Of a DNA stretch of 64,000 nucleotides, positions 15,032 through 23,522 are shown in pieces. Under the pieces are notes generated by a model. It saw only the letters and a list, made by a program, of their open reading frames with translations, was not told where the DNA came from and searched no databases. The stretch lies in the NCBI RefSeq assembly GCF_002284575.1, contig NZ_NPKJ01000066.1:27513-91512 (forward strand), given 5' to 3'. This DNA comes from Mesorhizobium temperatum (GTDB lineage Bacteria > Pseudomonadota > Alphaproteobacteria > Rhizobiales > Rhizobiaceae). The stretch's first letter is position 1; each line of letters starts with the position of its first letter. The position numbers and the translations under genes are program-made.

Positions 15032-18003
15032 TGGTCAGTCACGCGCAGACACATCGTCTCGCATCGGGCGGTCTCATCGACCGCTCGGCGCCGCTGAACT
15101 TTCGCTTCGACGGCAAAACCTTTGCCGGCTTCCAGGGCGACACGCTTGCCTCGGCGCTGATCGCCAATGGCGTCAAGCTGGTCGGCCGCTCGTTTAAATA
15201 CCACCGGCCGCGTGGCATCCTGACATCAGGCTCGGAAGAACCCAACGCGCTGGTCGAGCTGCGCACGGGCGCGCGCCGCGAGCCCAACACCAAGGCGACC
15301 ACGGCAGAACTTTATGACGGTCTGGAAGCGGCCAGCCAAAACCGCTGGCCGTCGCTGCGCCACGATCTGATGGCGGTAAACCAGCTGTTCTCACCGATCT
15401 TCGTGGCCGGCTTCTACTACAAGACCTTCATGTGGCCGGCGAAATTCTGGGAAGCAATCTACGAGCCGGCGATCCGCCGCGCCGCAGGCCTCGGACGCGC
15501 CGCAGGCGTTGCCGATCCCGACCATTACGACAAGGCCTGGGCGCATTGCGACGTATTGATCGCCGGCTCCGGCCCGGCAGGGCTGGCCGCAGCGCTCGCC
15601 TCAGGGCGCAGCGGCGCCCGCGTCATCCTGTGCGAGGAAGATTTTGCGCTTGGTGGCCGCCTGCTGGCCGACGGCGGCACGATCGACGGCATGCCGGCGG
15701 CCGAATGGATTTCCCGCACGCTGGCCGAGCTCGCCTCGCTGCCCAACGTCCGCATTATGAACCGCACGACGCTGTTCGGTGTCTATGATGGCGGCACCTA
15801 TGGCGCGATCGAGCGGGTCAACGACCACCTGCCCTCCCCGCCGGAGCATCAGGTGCGCCAGCGACTGTGGCGGATCGTAGCCAAACGCTCGATTGTTGCC
15901 GCCGGCGCCATCGAACGGCCGATCGTCTTTGCCGGAAACGACACGCCCGGCGTGATGATGGCTTCGGCGATGCGGACCTATGTCGAACGATATGCGGTGA
16001 CCCCTGCGAAGAGGATCGCGCTGTTCATCAACAATGAGGATGGCTGGCGCACGGTCGAGACGGCGCTCGGCGCCGGATTGCAGATCGCCGCCGTCGTCGA
16101 TGCACGCCCGGATGTGTCCGCCGCGCATCGCGCGCTTGCCGCCAAAGCCGGCTTTCCCGTGCTGAACGGTTTCGTCAGCGGGGTGGACGGCGGCAAGGAC
16201 GGCGTTCGGAAAATCTCCGTGGCACTCGTCGGCGGTGCACGCGCCGAGGTCGAAGCCGACGGGCTTGGCGTCTCCGGCGGCTGGAACCCGGCGGTCGGGC
16301 TGACCTCCTACCATCGCGGCCGGCCGAAATGGCAGGACGATATATCGGCCTTCGTGCCGGACAGCGCCCCTCCGGGCATGGTGGCCGCCGGTGCCGCCAA
16401 CGGCGCTTTTGGGCTCGGCGCCTGCCTGCGCCAAGGATTTGCCGCCGGTGTGGCAGCAGCACAAACTGCCGGACACGGCGTTCCGCCAGTCGCCGACGAT
16501 GAGGCCTTTTCGCTAACCCCGCTCTGGCATGTCGCCGGCAAAGGGAAAGCCTTTGTCGACTACCAGCATGACGTCACCGCGTCGGACATCGAGCTGGCGC
16601 AGCGCGAAGGCTTCGAATCGGTCGAACATCTAAAGCGCTACACGACGCTCGGCATGGCCACCGACCAGGGCAAGACCTCGAACGTCGCCGGCCTCGCCAT
16701 CATGGCGGCGGTATCAGGCAAATCCATCCCCGAGACCGGCACGACGATCTATCGCCCGCCCTATGTGCCGGTCGCCATCGGCGCCTTCGCCGGCCATCAT
16801 CGCGATGAGAACTTCCATGCGACAAGGCTGACGCCGTCGCATCACTGGGCAGCCGAACAGGGCGCGGTGTTCGTCGACACCGGCCTGTGGAAGCGCGCGC
16901 AATGGTATCCGCGCGCCGGCGAGAAGGACTGGCTGGAATCGGTCACCCGCGAGGTCAAGGCGGTGCGCGGCGGCGTCGGCTTCTGCGACGTCTCGACGCT
17001 TGGCAAGATCGACGTGCACGGCCCGGATGCCGGCGCCTTCCTCGACCGCGTCTACATCAACACCTTCTCCAGTCTCGCTGTGGGAAAAGCTCGCTACGGG
17101 CTGATGCTGCGCGAAGACGGCATGGTCTATGACGACGGCACCACGTCGCGGCTGGCCGAGGATCATTATTTCCTGACCACCACAACCGCCAAGGCCGGGC
17201 CGGTGATGCAGCATCTCGAATTCTGCCGGCAGGTGCTGTTTCCGGAACTCGACGTGCAATTGACGTCGGTCTCCGACCAGTGGGCGCAATTCTCGATCGC
17301 CGGGCCGAAGACTCGGGACCTGCTCGGCGAAATCGTCGAGCCGGTCGCGGATTTGTCGAATGAGGGCTTTCCGTTCATGGGCGCGCGGGAAGTGCCACTC
17401 CGCGGCGGCATCATGGCGCGGCTGTTCCGAATCTCGTTCTCCGGCGAGATGGCGTTCGAGATCTCCGTTCCGGCCCGCTATGGCGACGCGCTGGTGCGCA
17501 ATTTGATGCTAGCCGGCAAACAATTCGGCGTGACGCCCTACGGCACTGAGGCGCTCGGCGTCATGCGCATCGAAAAGGGCCATGTCGCCGGGCCCGAGCT
17601 GAACGGCGCGACGACAGCGGCCGATCTCGGGCTCGGCAAGATGATGTCGACCAAGAAGGATTTTATCGGCCGCGTCATGGCCGGGCGCGAGGCGCTGGTC
17701 GCACCGGATCGGCAGGTCGTGGTCGGCATCAAACCGACCGACAAGACGCGCCGCCTGCGCTCCGGCGCGCATATCATTCCGAAGGCCGAGATACCGGGTC
17801 CCGACCACGATCAGGGCTATGTCACCTCGGTCTGTTTCTCGCCGACGCTTGACCAGTGGATCGGGCTCGCGCTTGTCGAGCGCGGGCGCGAGCGCATCGG
17901 CGAGATCGTCCATGCGCATGACCCGCTGCGCGGCGAAAACTATGATGTCGAGCTGTGCAATCCCGTCTTCTACGATCCGGATGGAGGGCGTCAGCGTGGC
18001 TGA
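15031..18003 (+). CDS. mgdC: N-methylglutamate dehydrogenase subunit C (sarcosine oxidase alpha-like)
   Basis: A 990-residue protein with three regions in order. A ferredoxin-like N-terminal domain lies at about residues 10-100; it has KYHRPRGILTSGSEEPN and no cluster cysteines, as in SoxA. A large NAD-binding/FAD-type domain follows, with VLIAGSGPAGLAAALASG at about 172. The C-terminal T-protein (GcvT) domain from about 610 should bind tetrahydrofolate and receive the methyl carbon as methylene-tetrahydrofolate. A longer frame begins at 14914, but the ATG at 15031, overlapping the mgdB stop, gives the family start MVSHAQTHRLASGG. It is the longest gene of the methylamine run and overlaps mgdD by eight bases. 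Confidence 0.88.
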   Translation: MVSHAQTHRLASGGLIDRSAPLNFRFDGKTFAGFQGDTLASALIANGVKLVGRSFKYHRPRGILTSGSEEPNALVELRTGARREPNTKATTAELYDGLEAASQNRWPSLRHDLMAVNQLFSPIFVAGFYYKTFMWPAKFWEAIYEPAIRRAAGLGRAAGVADPDHYDKAWAHCDVLIAGSGPAGLAAALASGRSGARVILCEEDFALGGRLLADGGTIDGMPAAEWISRTLAELASLPNVRIMNRTTLFGVYDGGTYGAIERVNDHLPSPPEHQVRQRLWRIVAKRSIVAAGAIERPIVFAGNDTPGVMMASAMRTYVERYAVTPAKRIALFINNEDGWRTVETALGAGLQIAAVVDARPDVSAAHRALAAKAGFPVLNGFVSGVDGGKDGVRKISVALVGGARAEVEADGLGVSGGWNPAVGLTSYHRGRPKWQDDISAFVPDSAPPGMVAAGAANGAFGLGACLRQGFAAGVAAAQTAGHGVPPVADDEAFSLTPLWHVAGKGKAFVDYQHDVTASDIELAQREGFESVEHLKRYTTLGMATDQGKTSNVAGLAIMAAVSGKSIPETGTTIYRPPYVPVAIGAFAGHHRDENFHATRLTPSHHWAAEQGAVFVDTGLWKRAQWYPRAGEKDWLESVTREVKAVRGGVGFCDVSTLGKIDVHGPDAGAFLDRVYINTFSSLAVGKARYGLMLREDGMVYDDGTTSRLAEDHYFLTTTTAKAGPVMQHLEFCRQVLFPELDVQLTSVSDQWAQFSIAGPKTRDLLGEIVEPVADLSNEGFPFMGAREVPLRGGIMARLFRISFSGEMAFEISVPARYGDALVRNLMLAGKQFGVTPYGTEALGVMRIEKGHVAGPELNGATTAADLGLGKMMSTKKDFIGRVMAGREALVAPDRQVVVGIKPTDKTRRLRSGAHIIPKAEIPGPDHDQGYVTSVCFSPTLDQWIGLALVERGRERIGEIVHAHDPLRGENYDVELCNPVFYDPDGGRQRG

Positions 18004-18625
18004 ATTTTCGTGGCTTCCCCGCAGTCCGCTGGAGCATGTCCTTGTCGTGGGCGCCTATGGCGCACGCGACGTCGCGCCGGGCATTTCGCTCACCGAGATT
18101 CGCAATTTCGACCTGATCCAGATCATGGCGCGGCGCGGCAAAGGGGCGGAACTGGCAAACGCCGCTAAGGCCCGTTTCGGCATGGCGGCTCCGGAGGTGC
18201 CGAAGGCCGTCAGCGCTTCGGACGTGACGCTCATCTGGTCGGGACCGGATCAGTTCCTCGTCCTGTCCAAGGGCGGCAAGCACGCAATGGACATTTTGAG
18301 CCAAGCGTTTTCGCAATTCGCCTCGCTGTCCGATCAGTCGCATGCGCGCGCCCTGATCAGCGTCTCGGGAATGAAGGCGTGCGCCATGCTGGCCAAGCTG
18401 TCGTCGCTCGACCTGCACCCGGCGTCGTTCCCGATCGGCGCCGCTGCCGCAACATCGATCGACCACACCAGCGTCAATCTCTGGCGCGGCAGCGATCTGC
18501 CGGATGGGCAGGCGGTGTTCAATCTTCTGGTGTTTGCAACCTTCGCCGAAAGCCTGTGGCGCACGATGCTCGACGCCGCAGCAGAGTATGGCGTCGATAT
18601 CGGGTATTCCGAGGAGCTGGGGTAG
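17996..18625 (+). CDS. mgdD: N-methylglutamate dehydrogenase subunit D (sarcosine oxidase gamma-like)
   Basis: A 209-residue protein (VAEFSWLPRSPLEHV onward) matching the gamma subunit of heterotetrameric sarcosine oxidases, a T-protein-related structural subunit. The start is taken as the GTG at 17996, because GGAGGG stands 8 bp before it. The ATG at 17981 in the same frame lacks such a site. It overlaps the end of mgdC by eight bases. It closes the nine-gene plus-strand run. A palindromic intergenic element begins 13 bp after its stop and probably ends the transcript. Confidence 0.85.
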   Translation: MAEFSWLPRSPLEHVLVVGAYGARDVAPGISLTEIRNFDLIQIMARRGKGAELANAAKARFGMAAPEVPKAVSASDVTLIWSGPDQFLVLSKGGKHAMDILSQAFSQFASLSDQSHARALISVSGMKACAMLAKLSSLDLHPASFPIGAAAATSIDHTSVNLWRGSDLPDGQAVFNLLVFATFAESLWRTMLDAAAEYGVDIGYSEELG

Positions 18626-18638
18626 CGTTGTTCGCTTC

Positions 18639-18783
18639 CCTTCTCGCCTTGTGGGAGAAGGTGGATTGGCGCGTAGCGCCAAGACGGTTGAGGGGTGTTG
18701 GACGGAGTGCGGCCGATGCCAAGCTGGAGCACCCCTCATCCGACCGAGCTTCGCTCGGCCACCTTCTCCCACAAGGGAGAAGG
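18639..18783. repeat. Palindromic intergenic element with the same architecture, second type
   Basis: The ends CCTTCTCGCCTTGTGGGAG and CTCCCACAAGGGAGAAGG are nearly complementary. Inner hairpins include GGCGCGTAGCGCC and GACCGAGCTTCGCTCGGC. Layout and size match the elements at 3281-3418 and 23300-23439, but the sequence differs. It lies between mgdD and tdm and could act as a transcription terminator. Confidence 0.7.
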
Positions 18784-18849
18784 AAGCGCCGCTCGCCACC
18801 TTCACCTTGCTAAATCCGGCCTTCCTGCCTATTCTTGCTGCTAAAATAA

Positions 18850-18865
18850 TTTCACGTACAGGCAA
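18850..18865 (+). promoter_or_regulatory. Candidate shared motif TTTCACGTACAGGCAA upstream of tdm
   Basis: The segment ends 27 bp before the tdm start, almost the same distance as the similar segment before amt (29 bp). It shares TTTCAC and ACAGG with the tmm site and AGGCAA with the amt site. A common regulator site is possible but unproven. Confidence 0.28.
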
Positions 18866-18892
18866 ACTTGTTTCTCAAGGCATAGGGTTGAG

Positions 18893-21262
18893 ATGAGCCA
18901 GTCGCCCTACCCCGCCGTCGCAGCCGGGCCGCCCCGGCCGAGCCTGATCCTGCGGCCCGGCCAGATCGCGTTGCCGGCCGGGATGGAGCGCTATTGCGTC
19001 CAAGGCAACGGCGCGGTGCTCATCGACATCGAGGCCGGCGACACGATCAGCGTGCGCAATGTCGAAGGCGGCCAGGCCTGCGAGCTGCTGGCATGGGACA
19101 AGAGCGGCGCTACCGACCCCAGCATTTTAGGCGAGAAATCGAACAGCAACGCCGCCGGCATCAAGGCGCTGCTGGCCGATGGCGACGACAGCCTGGCCGC
19201 GCTGCGCCGAGGGCTCGAGCGACGCCAGGTGCAGCTCGACCAGCCAAAGGCGGTGCGCGTCTTCGGCGGCGCCACCCCTGCCGGCACCGAACAGAGTTTT
19301 GCCGTCGCCCGCGACGGGTCGATGCTCATCGCCGCCCCGGGTGGGCCGATGTTGGTCGACGGCCACGACACGGCGACACCGCTCAGCGTCATCGTCCGCC
19401 GCGCCACGATCCGGCCGGCGGCGAAGTCCAGGCTTGGCGATCCACTGGCCGACCCGGTGCTCGACCTGCGTGTCCATTCGGCGACCGCGGAAGCCTACTT
19501 CGTCAAGGCAGGCGACTATCTGCAGATCATCGATGTCGACGGGCGCCAATGCACCGACTTCCAGTGCTTTTCGGCGCGCAAGCTCGACAAGGGCAGCGAC
19601 CATCCGCTCGACGTGACGACGACGCGCACGCTGATGGGCTCGAGCTATCCGATGCCCGGCCTGCATTCGAAATACTACGATCAGGACATGGAGCCGCTGG
19701 TCGAGGTCGTGCAGGACACGTGCGGCCGGCATGATGCGTTCGCGCTCGCTTGTGCGGCCAAATATTACGACGACATCGGCTATCCCGGTCATCCCAACTG
19801 CTCGGAGAATTTCAACCGCGCGCTCGCCGATAAGGGTGTAACTCCTCGCGCCGGCTGGATGGCGATCAACTTCTTCTTCAACACGGCGATCGACGCGCAT
19901 GGCGTCATGGTGTCCGACGAGCCGTGGTCGCGGCCGGGCGACTACGTGCTGCTGCGCGCCTTGACCGACATCGTCTGCGTTTCGTCCGCCTGTCCCGACG
20001 ACACGACGCCGGCCAATGGCTGGAACCTGACCGACATCCATGTGCGGACCTATTCCGGCCAGCACAAATTCTCGCGAGCGATCGCCAGACGCATGACGCC
20101 CGATTCGGAACCGAAAATGACCCGCGAGACATCATTTCATTCGAGCTTTGCCAAGCACACCCGCAACTTCGTCGAGTACAGGGGCTATTGGCTGGCCAAT
20201 TCCTTCGCTAGGCAAGGCCCCATCGACGAATACTGGGCCTGTCGGCAGGATGCCGTGATCATGGACCTGTCGCCACTGCGCAAGTTCGAGGTCACCGGCC
20301 CGGATTCCGAAGCGCTGCTGCAATACACGCTGACCCGCGACGTGAAAACGCTCGGCGTCGGCCAAGTGGTCTATTCCGCCATGTGCTACGAGCATGGCGG
20401 CATGATTGATGACGGCACGCTGCTGAGGCTCGGCAAGGACAATTTCCGCTGGGTCGGAGGTGACGATCTTTCCGGCGAATGGCTGCGCGAAACGGCGACG
20501 AAACTTGGCCTCAACGTGCTGGTGCGCTCGTCGACCGACCAGATGCACAATGTCGCCGTGCAGGGACCGAAGAGCCGCGACATTCTCAAGGAGATCATCT
20601 GGACCTCACTGCTGCAGCCGTCGATCGAGGAGCTCGAATGGTTCCGTTTCGCCGTCGCCCGCATCGGCGGCGGCAATGGCATTCCGGTCGTCGTCTCGCG
20701 CACCGGCTACACCGGCGAACTCGGATACGAGATCTGGTGCCATCCGCGCGACGCCGAAAAGGTGTTCGACGCCATTTGGGAAGCCGGCCAACCACACGGC
20801 TTGAAGCCGATGGGGCTGCAGGCGCTTGACATGGTTCGCATCGAGGCCGGGCTGATCTTTGCCGGCTATGAATTCTCCGACCAGACCGATCCGTTCGAGG
20901 CCGGCATCGGCTTCACCGTGCCGCTGAAGACCAAGACCGACGATTTCATCGGCCGCGAGGCGCTGATCCGGCGCAAGGAAAACCCGCAGAAGAAACTGGT
21001 CGGCCTCGACATTGACGCCAATGTCGCGGTTGGCCATGGCGATTGCGTCCATGTCGGCCGCGCCCAGATCGGCGAGGTCACTTCGAGCATGCGCTCGCCG
21101 GTGCTGAACAAGAATATCGCGCTGGCCAGGCTTGACGTCACCCATGCTGCCATCGGCACCGAGGTCGAGATCGGCAAGCTCGACGGCCACAGCAAGCGGC
21201 TGCCGGCGCGGGTCGTCGCCTTTGCCCACTACGACCCGCAAAAGACCAGACCGCGCTCCTGA
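18893..21262 (+). CDS. tdm: Trimethylamine N-oxide demethylase (DUF1989 plus T-protein fusion)
   Basis: A 789-residue two-domain protein. Residues about 180-380 form a DUF1989 (urea-carboxylase-associated) domain with three conserved cysteines in DTCGRHD (Cys277), HPNCSENF (Cys303) and SACPDD (Cys367), the expected zinc ligands. Residues about 425-785 form a T-protein domain with ISRTGYTGELGYEIW-type sequence that binds tetrahydrofolate. This exact fusion is known from Methylocella TMAO demethylase, which splits TMAO into dimethylamine and formaldehyde and passes the formaldehyde to folate. The N-terminal ~180 residues resemble a further, cysteine-poor copy of the DUF1989 fold. Substrate is supplied by tmm and product taken by dmmABC in this window. 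The start follows AGGGTTGAG. Confidence 0.9.
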   Translation: MSQSPYPAVAAGPPRPSLILRPGQIALPAGMERYCVQGNGAVLIDIEAGDTISVRNVEGGQACELLAWDKSGATDPSILGEKSNSNAAGIKALLADGDDSLAALRRGLERRQVQLDQPKAVRVFGGATPAGTEQSFAVARDGSMLIAAPGGPMLVDGHDTATPLSVIVRRATIRPAAKSRLGDPLADPVLDLRVHSATAEAYFVKAGDYLQIIDVDGRQCTDFQCFSARKLDKGSDHPLDVTTTRTLMGSSYPMPGLHSKYYDQDMEPLVEVVQDTCGRHDAFALACAAKYYDDIGYPGHPNCSENFNRALADKGVTPRAGWMAINFFFNTAIDAHGVMVSDEPWSRPGDYVLLRALTDIVCVSSACPDDTTPANGWNLTDIHVRTYSGQHKFSRAIARRMTPDSEPKMTRETSFHSSFAKHTRNFVEYRGYWLANSFARQGPIDEYWACRQDAVIMDLSPLRKFEVTGPDSEALLQYTLTRDVKTLGVGQVVYSAMCYEHGGMIDDGTLLRLGKDNFRWVGGDDLSGEWLRETATKLGLNVLVRSSTDQMHNVAVQGPKSRDILKEIIWTSLLQPSIEELEWFRFAVARIGGGNGIPVVVSRTGYTGELGYEIWCHPRDAEKVFDAIWEAGQPHGLKPMGLQALDMVRIEAGLIFAGYEFSDQTDPFEAGIGFTVPLKTKTDDFIGREALIRRKENPQKKLVGLDIDANVAVGHGDCVHVGRAQIGEVTSSMRSPVLNKNIALARLDVTHAAIGTEVEIGKLDGHSKRLPARVVAFAHYDPQKTRPRS

Positions 21263-21547
21263 CGCCTATTTCAAGGATCGCGAATGGCGCAAGCCATGCC
21301 CGCGCAAGTCGATTTCTCGCCTGAAATCGGCTGGCGGTGAGTGCCGCCTGCGCGTGTTCCACATCTCCGATGTGCACAGCTTCACAAAATGCTTGACGTG
21401 AAAGCGCGACGCGTCAATCTTCACTGCCAAGAAAAAAATACTACTGAGTGGAAAACGCCTGAGGTCGTTCAACGCGTGCGTCGGTGACGCATCGCGAGGT
21501 ATCGGCTGTCGCCGATGGGGAACATCAAAAATGGGGAATTCACGCAT
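21263..21547. promoter_or_regulatory. Intergenic region before the APC permease
   Basis: No gene is visible. TTGACG and CGTCAA form a spaced inverted repeat at 21393-21417. Loose copies of the tmm/amt/tdm motif occur at 21420-21431 (TTCACTGCCAAG) and 21441-21455 (CTACTGAGTGGAAAA). An A-rich run lies between them. The region is long enough to hold a regulated promoter for the permease. Confidence 0.3.
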
Positions 21548-23257
21548 ATGAGCACGATAGTCTCTGCCTTGGTGCCGGCTGCCGAAGGGAAGCTGCACCG
21601 GAACATCGATTGGCGCGGCGCCTTCTGGGTGGCAAGCGGCGTTCCCGCCCTTGTCCTGTTTTCGATCGGCGGCATTGCCGGCACAACCGGGAAGCTGGCC
21701 TTCCTGATCTGGACCATGTCCATGATCATGGGCTTCCTGCAATCGTTCACCTATGCGGAGATCGCCGGCCTGTTTCCGAACAAGTCCGGCGGCGCCTCGA
21801 TCTATGGCGCCACCGCCTGGCTGCGTTATTCCAAGTTCATCGCGCCGCTTTCAGTGTGGTGCAACTGGTTCGCCTGGTCGCCGGTACTGTCGCTCGGCTG
21901 CTCGATCGCCGCCGCCTATATCCTCAACGCGCTAGCGCCGGTGCCACTATTTACCGACACCTCGCCGGAAGTCGCCGCCTATATCGCGGCTAATGCCGGA
22001 ACGAGTGCCGCCGACGCCATCGCGGCGGTGACCGCGGCCGCTACACCGGCGATCCGCAACTGGACGCTCTACGGGCACACGCTGGGCCCGGTCTCCTTCA
22101 CCTTCAATGCCACCTTTTTCATCGGCGCAGTGCTGATGCTGATCATCTTCTCCATCCAGCATCGCGGCATCCTGGGGACGGCCAACGTGCAGAAATATAT
22201 CGGCCTGTTCGTGATCATTCCGATGCTGATCGTCGGTGTGGTGCCGATCATCACCGGCCAGATCGACTGGGCGAACTTTTCGCCGCTGGTGCCGCTGGCG
22301 GCCGCCTATGCACCAGAGCCCGGTGCCTGGAGCATCGCCGGCTGGACGCTTGTTCTCGGCGGCATGTTCATTGCCGCGTGGTCGACCTACGGCTTCGAGA
22401 CCGCCGTCTGCTACACGTCCGAGTTCAAGACTCCCGGCACCGACACGTTCAAGGCGATCTTCTATTCCGGCCTGCTCTGCATGCTGCTGTTCATCCTGGT
22501 GCCGTTCACCTTCCAGGGCGTGCTCGGCTTGAACGGCATGCTGGCCACCCCGATCGTCGATGGCTCCGGTGTTGCCGATGCCTTGGCCGGCATGGTCGGC
22601 GGCGGACAACTCATCCATAGCCTGCTGGTGATGCTGATGATCCTGGCACTGGTGCTGTGCATCATGACGGCGATGGCGGGGTCCTCGCGCACGCTCTATC
22701 AGGGCTCCATCGATGGCTGGCTGCCGCGCTATCTCAGCCATGTCAACGAGCATGGCGCGCCGACGCGGGCGATGTGGACCGACCTGATCTTCAACCTGGC
22801 CGTGCTGGCCATCGCCTCGGCCGACGCGACAAGCTTCTTCTTCATCCTCGCCGTATCGAACTGCGGCTACATCATCTTCAACTTCCTCAACCTCAATGCC
22901 GGCTGGATCCATCGCATCGACAACGGCCATATCGCGCGGCCATGGCGCGCGCCGAGCTGGCTGCTCGGCCTCGGCGCCATCTTTGCCTATGTCAACATGA
23001 TCTTCATGGGCGCCGGCGCCAAGGTCTGGAACCCGATGGCATTGTGGGCGGGACTGATCACGGCTGCCCTCATCATCCCGGTGTTCTGCTTCCGACACTA
23101 CATCCAGGACAAGGGCAAATTCCCTGACCACATGCTGGCGGATCTCGGCATGAATTCGTCCGATCTCGCCGTCAGAAAGGCGGGCATCCTGCCCTACCTG
23201 ACGTTGATCGCCGGCGTCGTGGTGATGCTCCTCGCCAACTGGCTGTTCGTTATTTGA
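21548..23257 (+). CDS. APC-superfamily permease, probable importer of methylated amines
   Basis: A 569-residue polytopic membrane protein of the amino acid-polyamine-organocation type, with about 12 to 14 spans. The first helix region has FSIGGIAGTTG, followed by SFTYAEIAGLFPNKSGGASIYG, which corresponds to the conserved substrate-binding unwound segment and following loop of the family. The substrate cannot be read from sequence. As the last gene of the island after tdm, and with no other uptake system for TMA, TMAO or DMA in sight, a methylated amine is the best guess. An upstream ATG at 21515 has no ribosome site. The ATG at 21548 follows GGGGA and gives MSTIVSALVPAAEG. Confidence 0.75.
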   Translation: MSTIVSALVPAAEGKLHRNIDWRGAFWVASGVPALVLFSIGGIAGTTGKLAFLIWTMSMIMGFLQSFTYAEIAGLFPNKSGGASIYGATAWLRYSKFIAPLSVWCNWFAWSPVLSLGCSIAAAYILNALAPVPLFTDTSPEVAAYIAANAGTSAADAIAAVTAAATPAIRNWTLYGHTLGPVSFTFNATFFIGAVLMLIIFSIQHRGILGTANVQKYIGLFVIIPMLIVGVVPIITGQIDWANFSPLVPLAAAYAPEPGAWSIAGWTLVLGGMFIAAWSTYGFETAVCYTSEFKTPGTDTFKAIFYSGLLCMLLFILVPFTFQGVLGLNGMLATPIVDGSGVADALAGMVGGGQLIHSLLVMLMILALVLCIMTAMAGSSRTLYQGSIDGWLPRYLSHVNEHGAPTRAMWTDLIFNLAVLAIASADATSFFFILAVSNCGYIIFNFLNLNAGWIHRIDNGHIARPWRAPSWLLGLGAIFAYVNMIFMGAGAKVWNPMALWAGLITAALIIPVFCFRHYIQDKGKFPDHMLADLGMNSSDLAVRKAGILPYLTLIAGVVVMLLANWLFVI

Positions 23258-23299
23258 CGACCGCCTCAAGGATCGAGCGCGCGATAATTCACTCCGCTT

Positions 23300-23439
23300 G
23301 GGTTCCTCGCCCCCACGAAAAGTGGGGGAGAGGTGGCTCGGCGAAGCCGAGACGGAGAGGGGGAGCCGCGCTCTACGAAAGCCCCCTCTCCGGCCGCTTC
23401 GCGGCCACCTCTCCCCCGCTTCGCCGGGGCGAGGAACCC
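23300..23439. repeat. Palindromic intergenic element, copy 2
   Basis: Near-identical to the element at 3281-3418, with the same ends, the same CTCGGCGAAGCCGAG hairpin and a few indels. The two copies lie just inside the left end and at the right end of the methylamine genes. Confidence 0.75.
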
Positions 23440-23472
23440 AAGTCTTGGATATGGTTCCGATTGGCACCGATG

Positions 23473-23495
23473 ACCCGCCACCGAGGCGGGTTTTT
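23473..23495 (+). terminator. Rho-independent terminator after the permease region
   Basis: ACCCGCC-ACCGA-GGCGGGT followed by TTTT forms a 7-bp GC-rich stem with a U-tract on the plus strand. It ends the permease transcript ahead of the convergent aldehyde dehydrogenase. Confidence 0.8.
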
Positions 23496-23522
23496 CGTTT
23501 CAGGGCCTATTCGGCGGATCGC

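Noticed and set aside
13486..18625. Heterotetrameric sarcosine oxidase (soxBDAG)
   Set aside because: Subunit by subunit they look like sarcosine oxidase, but direct linkage to gmaS and mgsABC makes N-methylglutamate dehydrogenase the better call.
3281..23439. CRISPR or insertion-sequence origin for the repeated elements
   Set aside because: Only isolated copies with nested palindromes exist. There are no regular spacers, no transposase and no target duplications that I can see.
21947..23467. A 506-codon minus-strand frame opposite the APC permease
   Set aside because: Low-complexity His/Asp/Arg-rich product typical of an antisense frame of a membrane protein; it also runs through the palindromic element.
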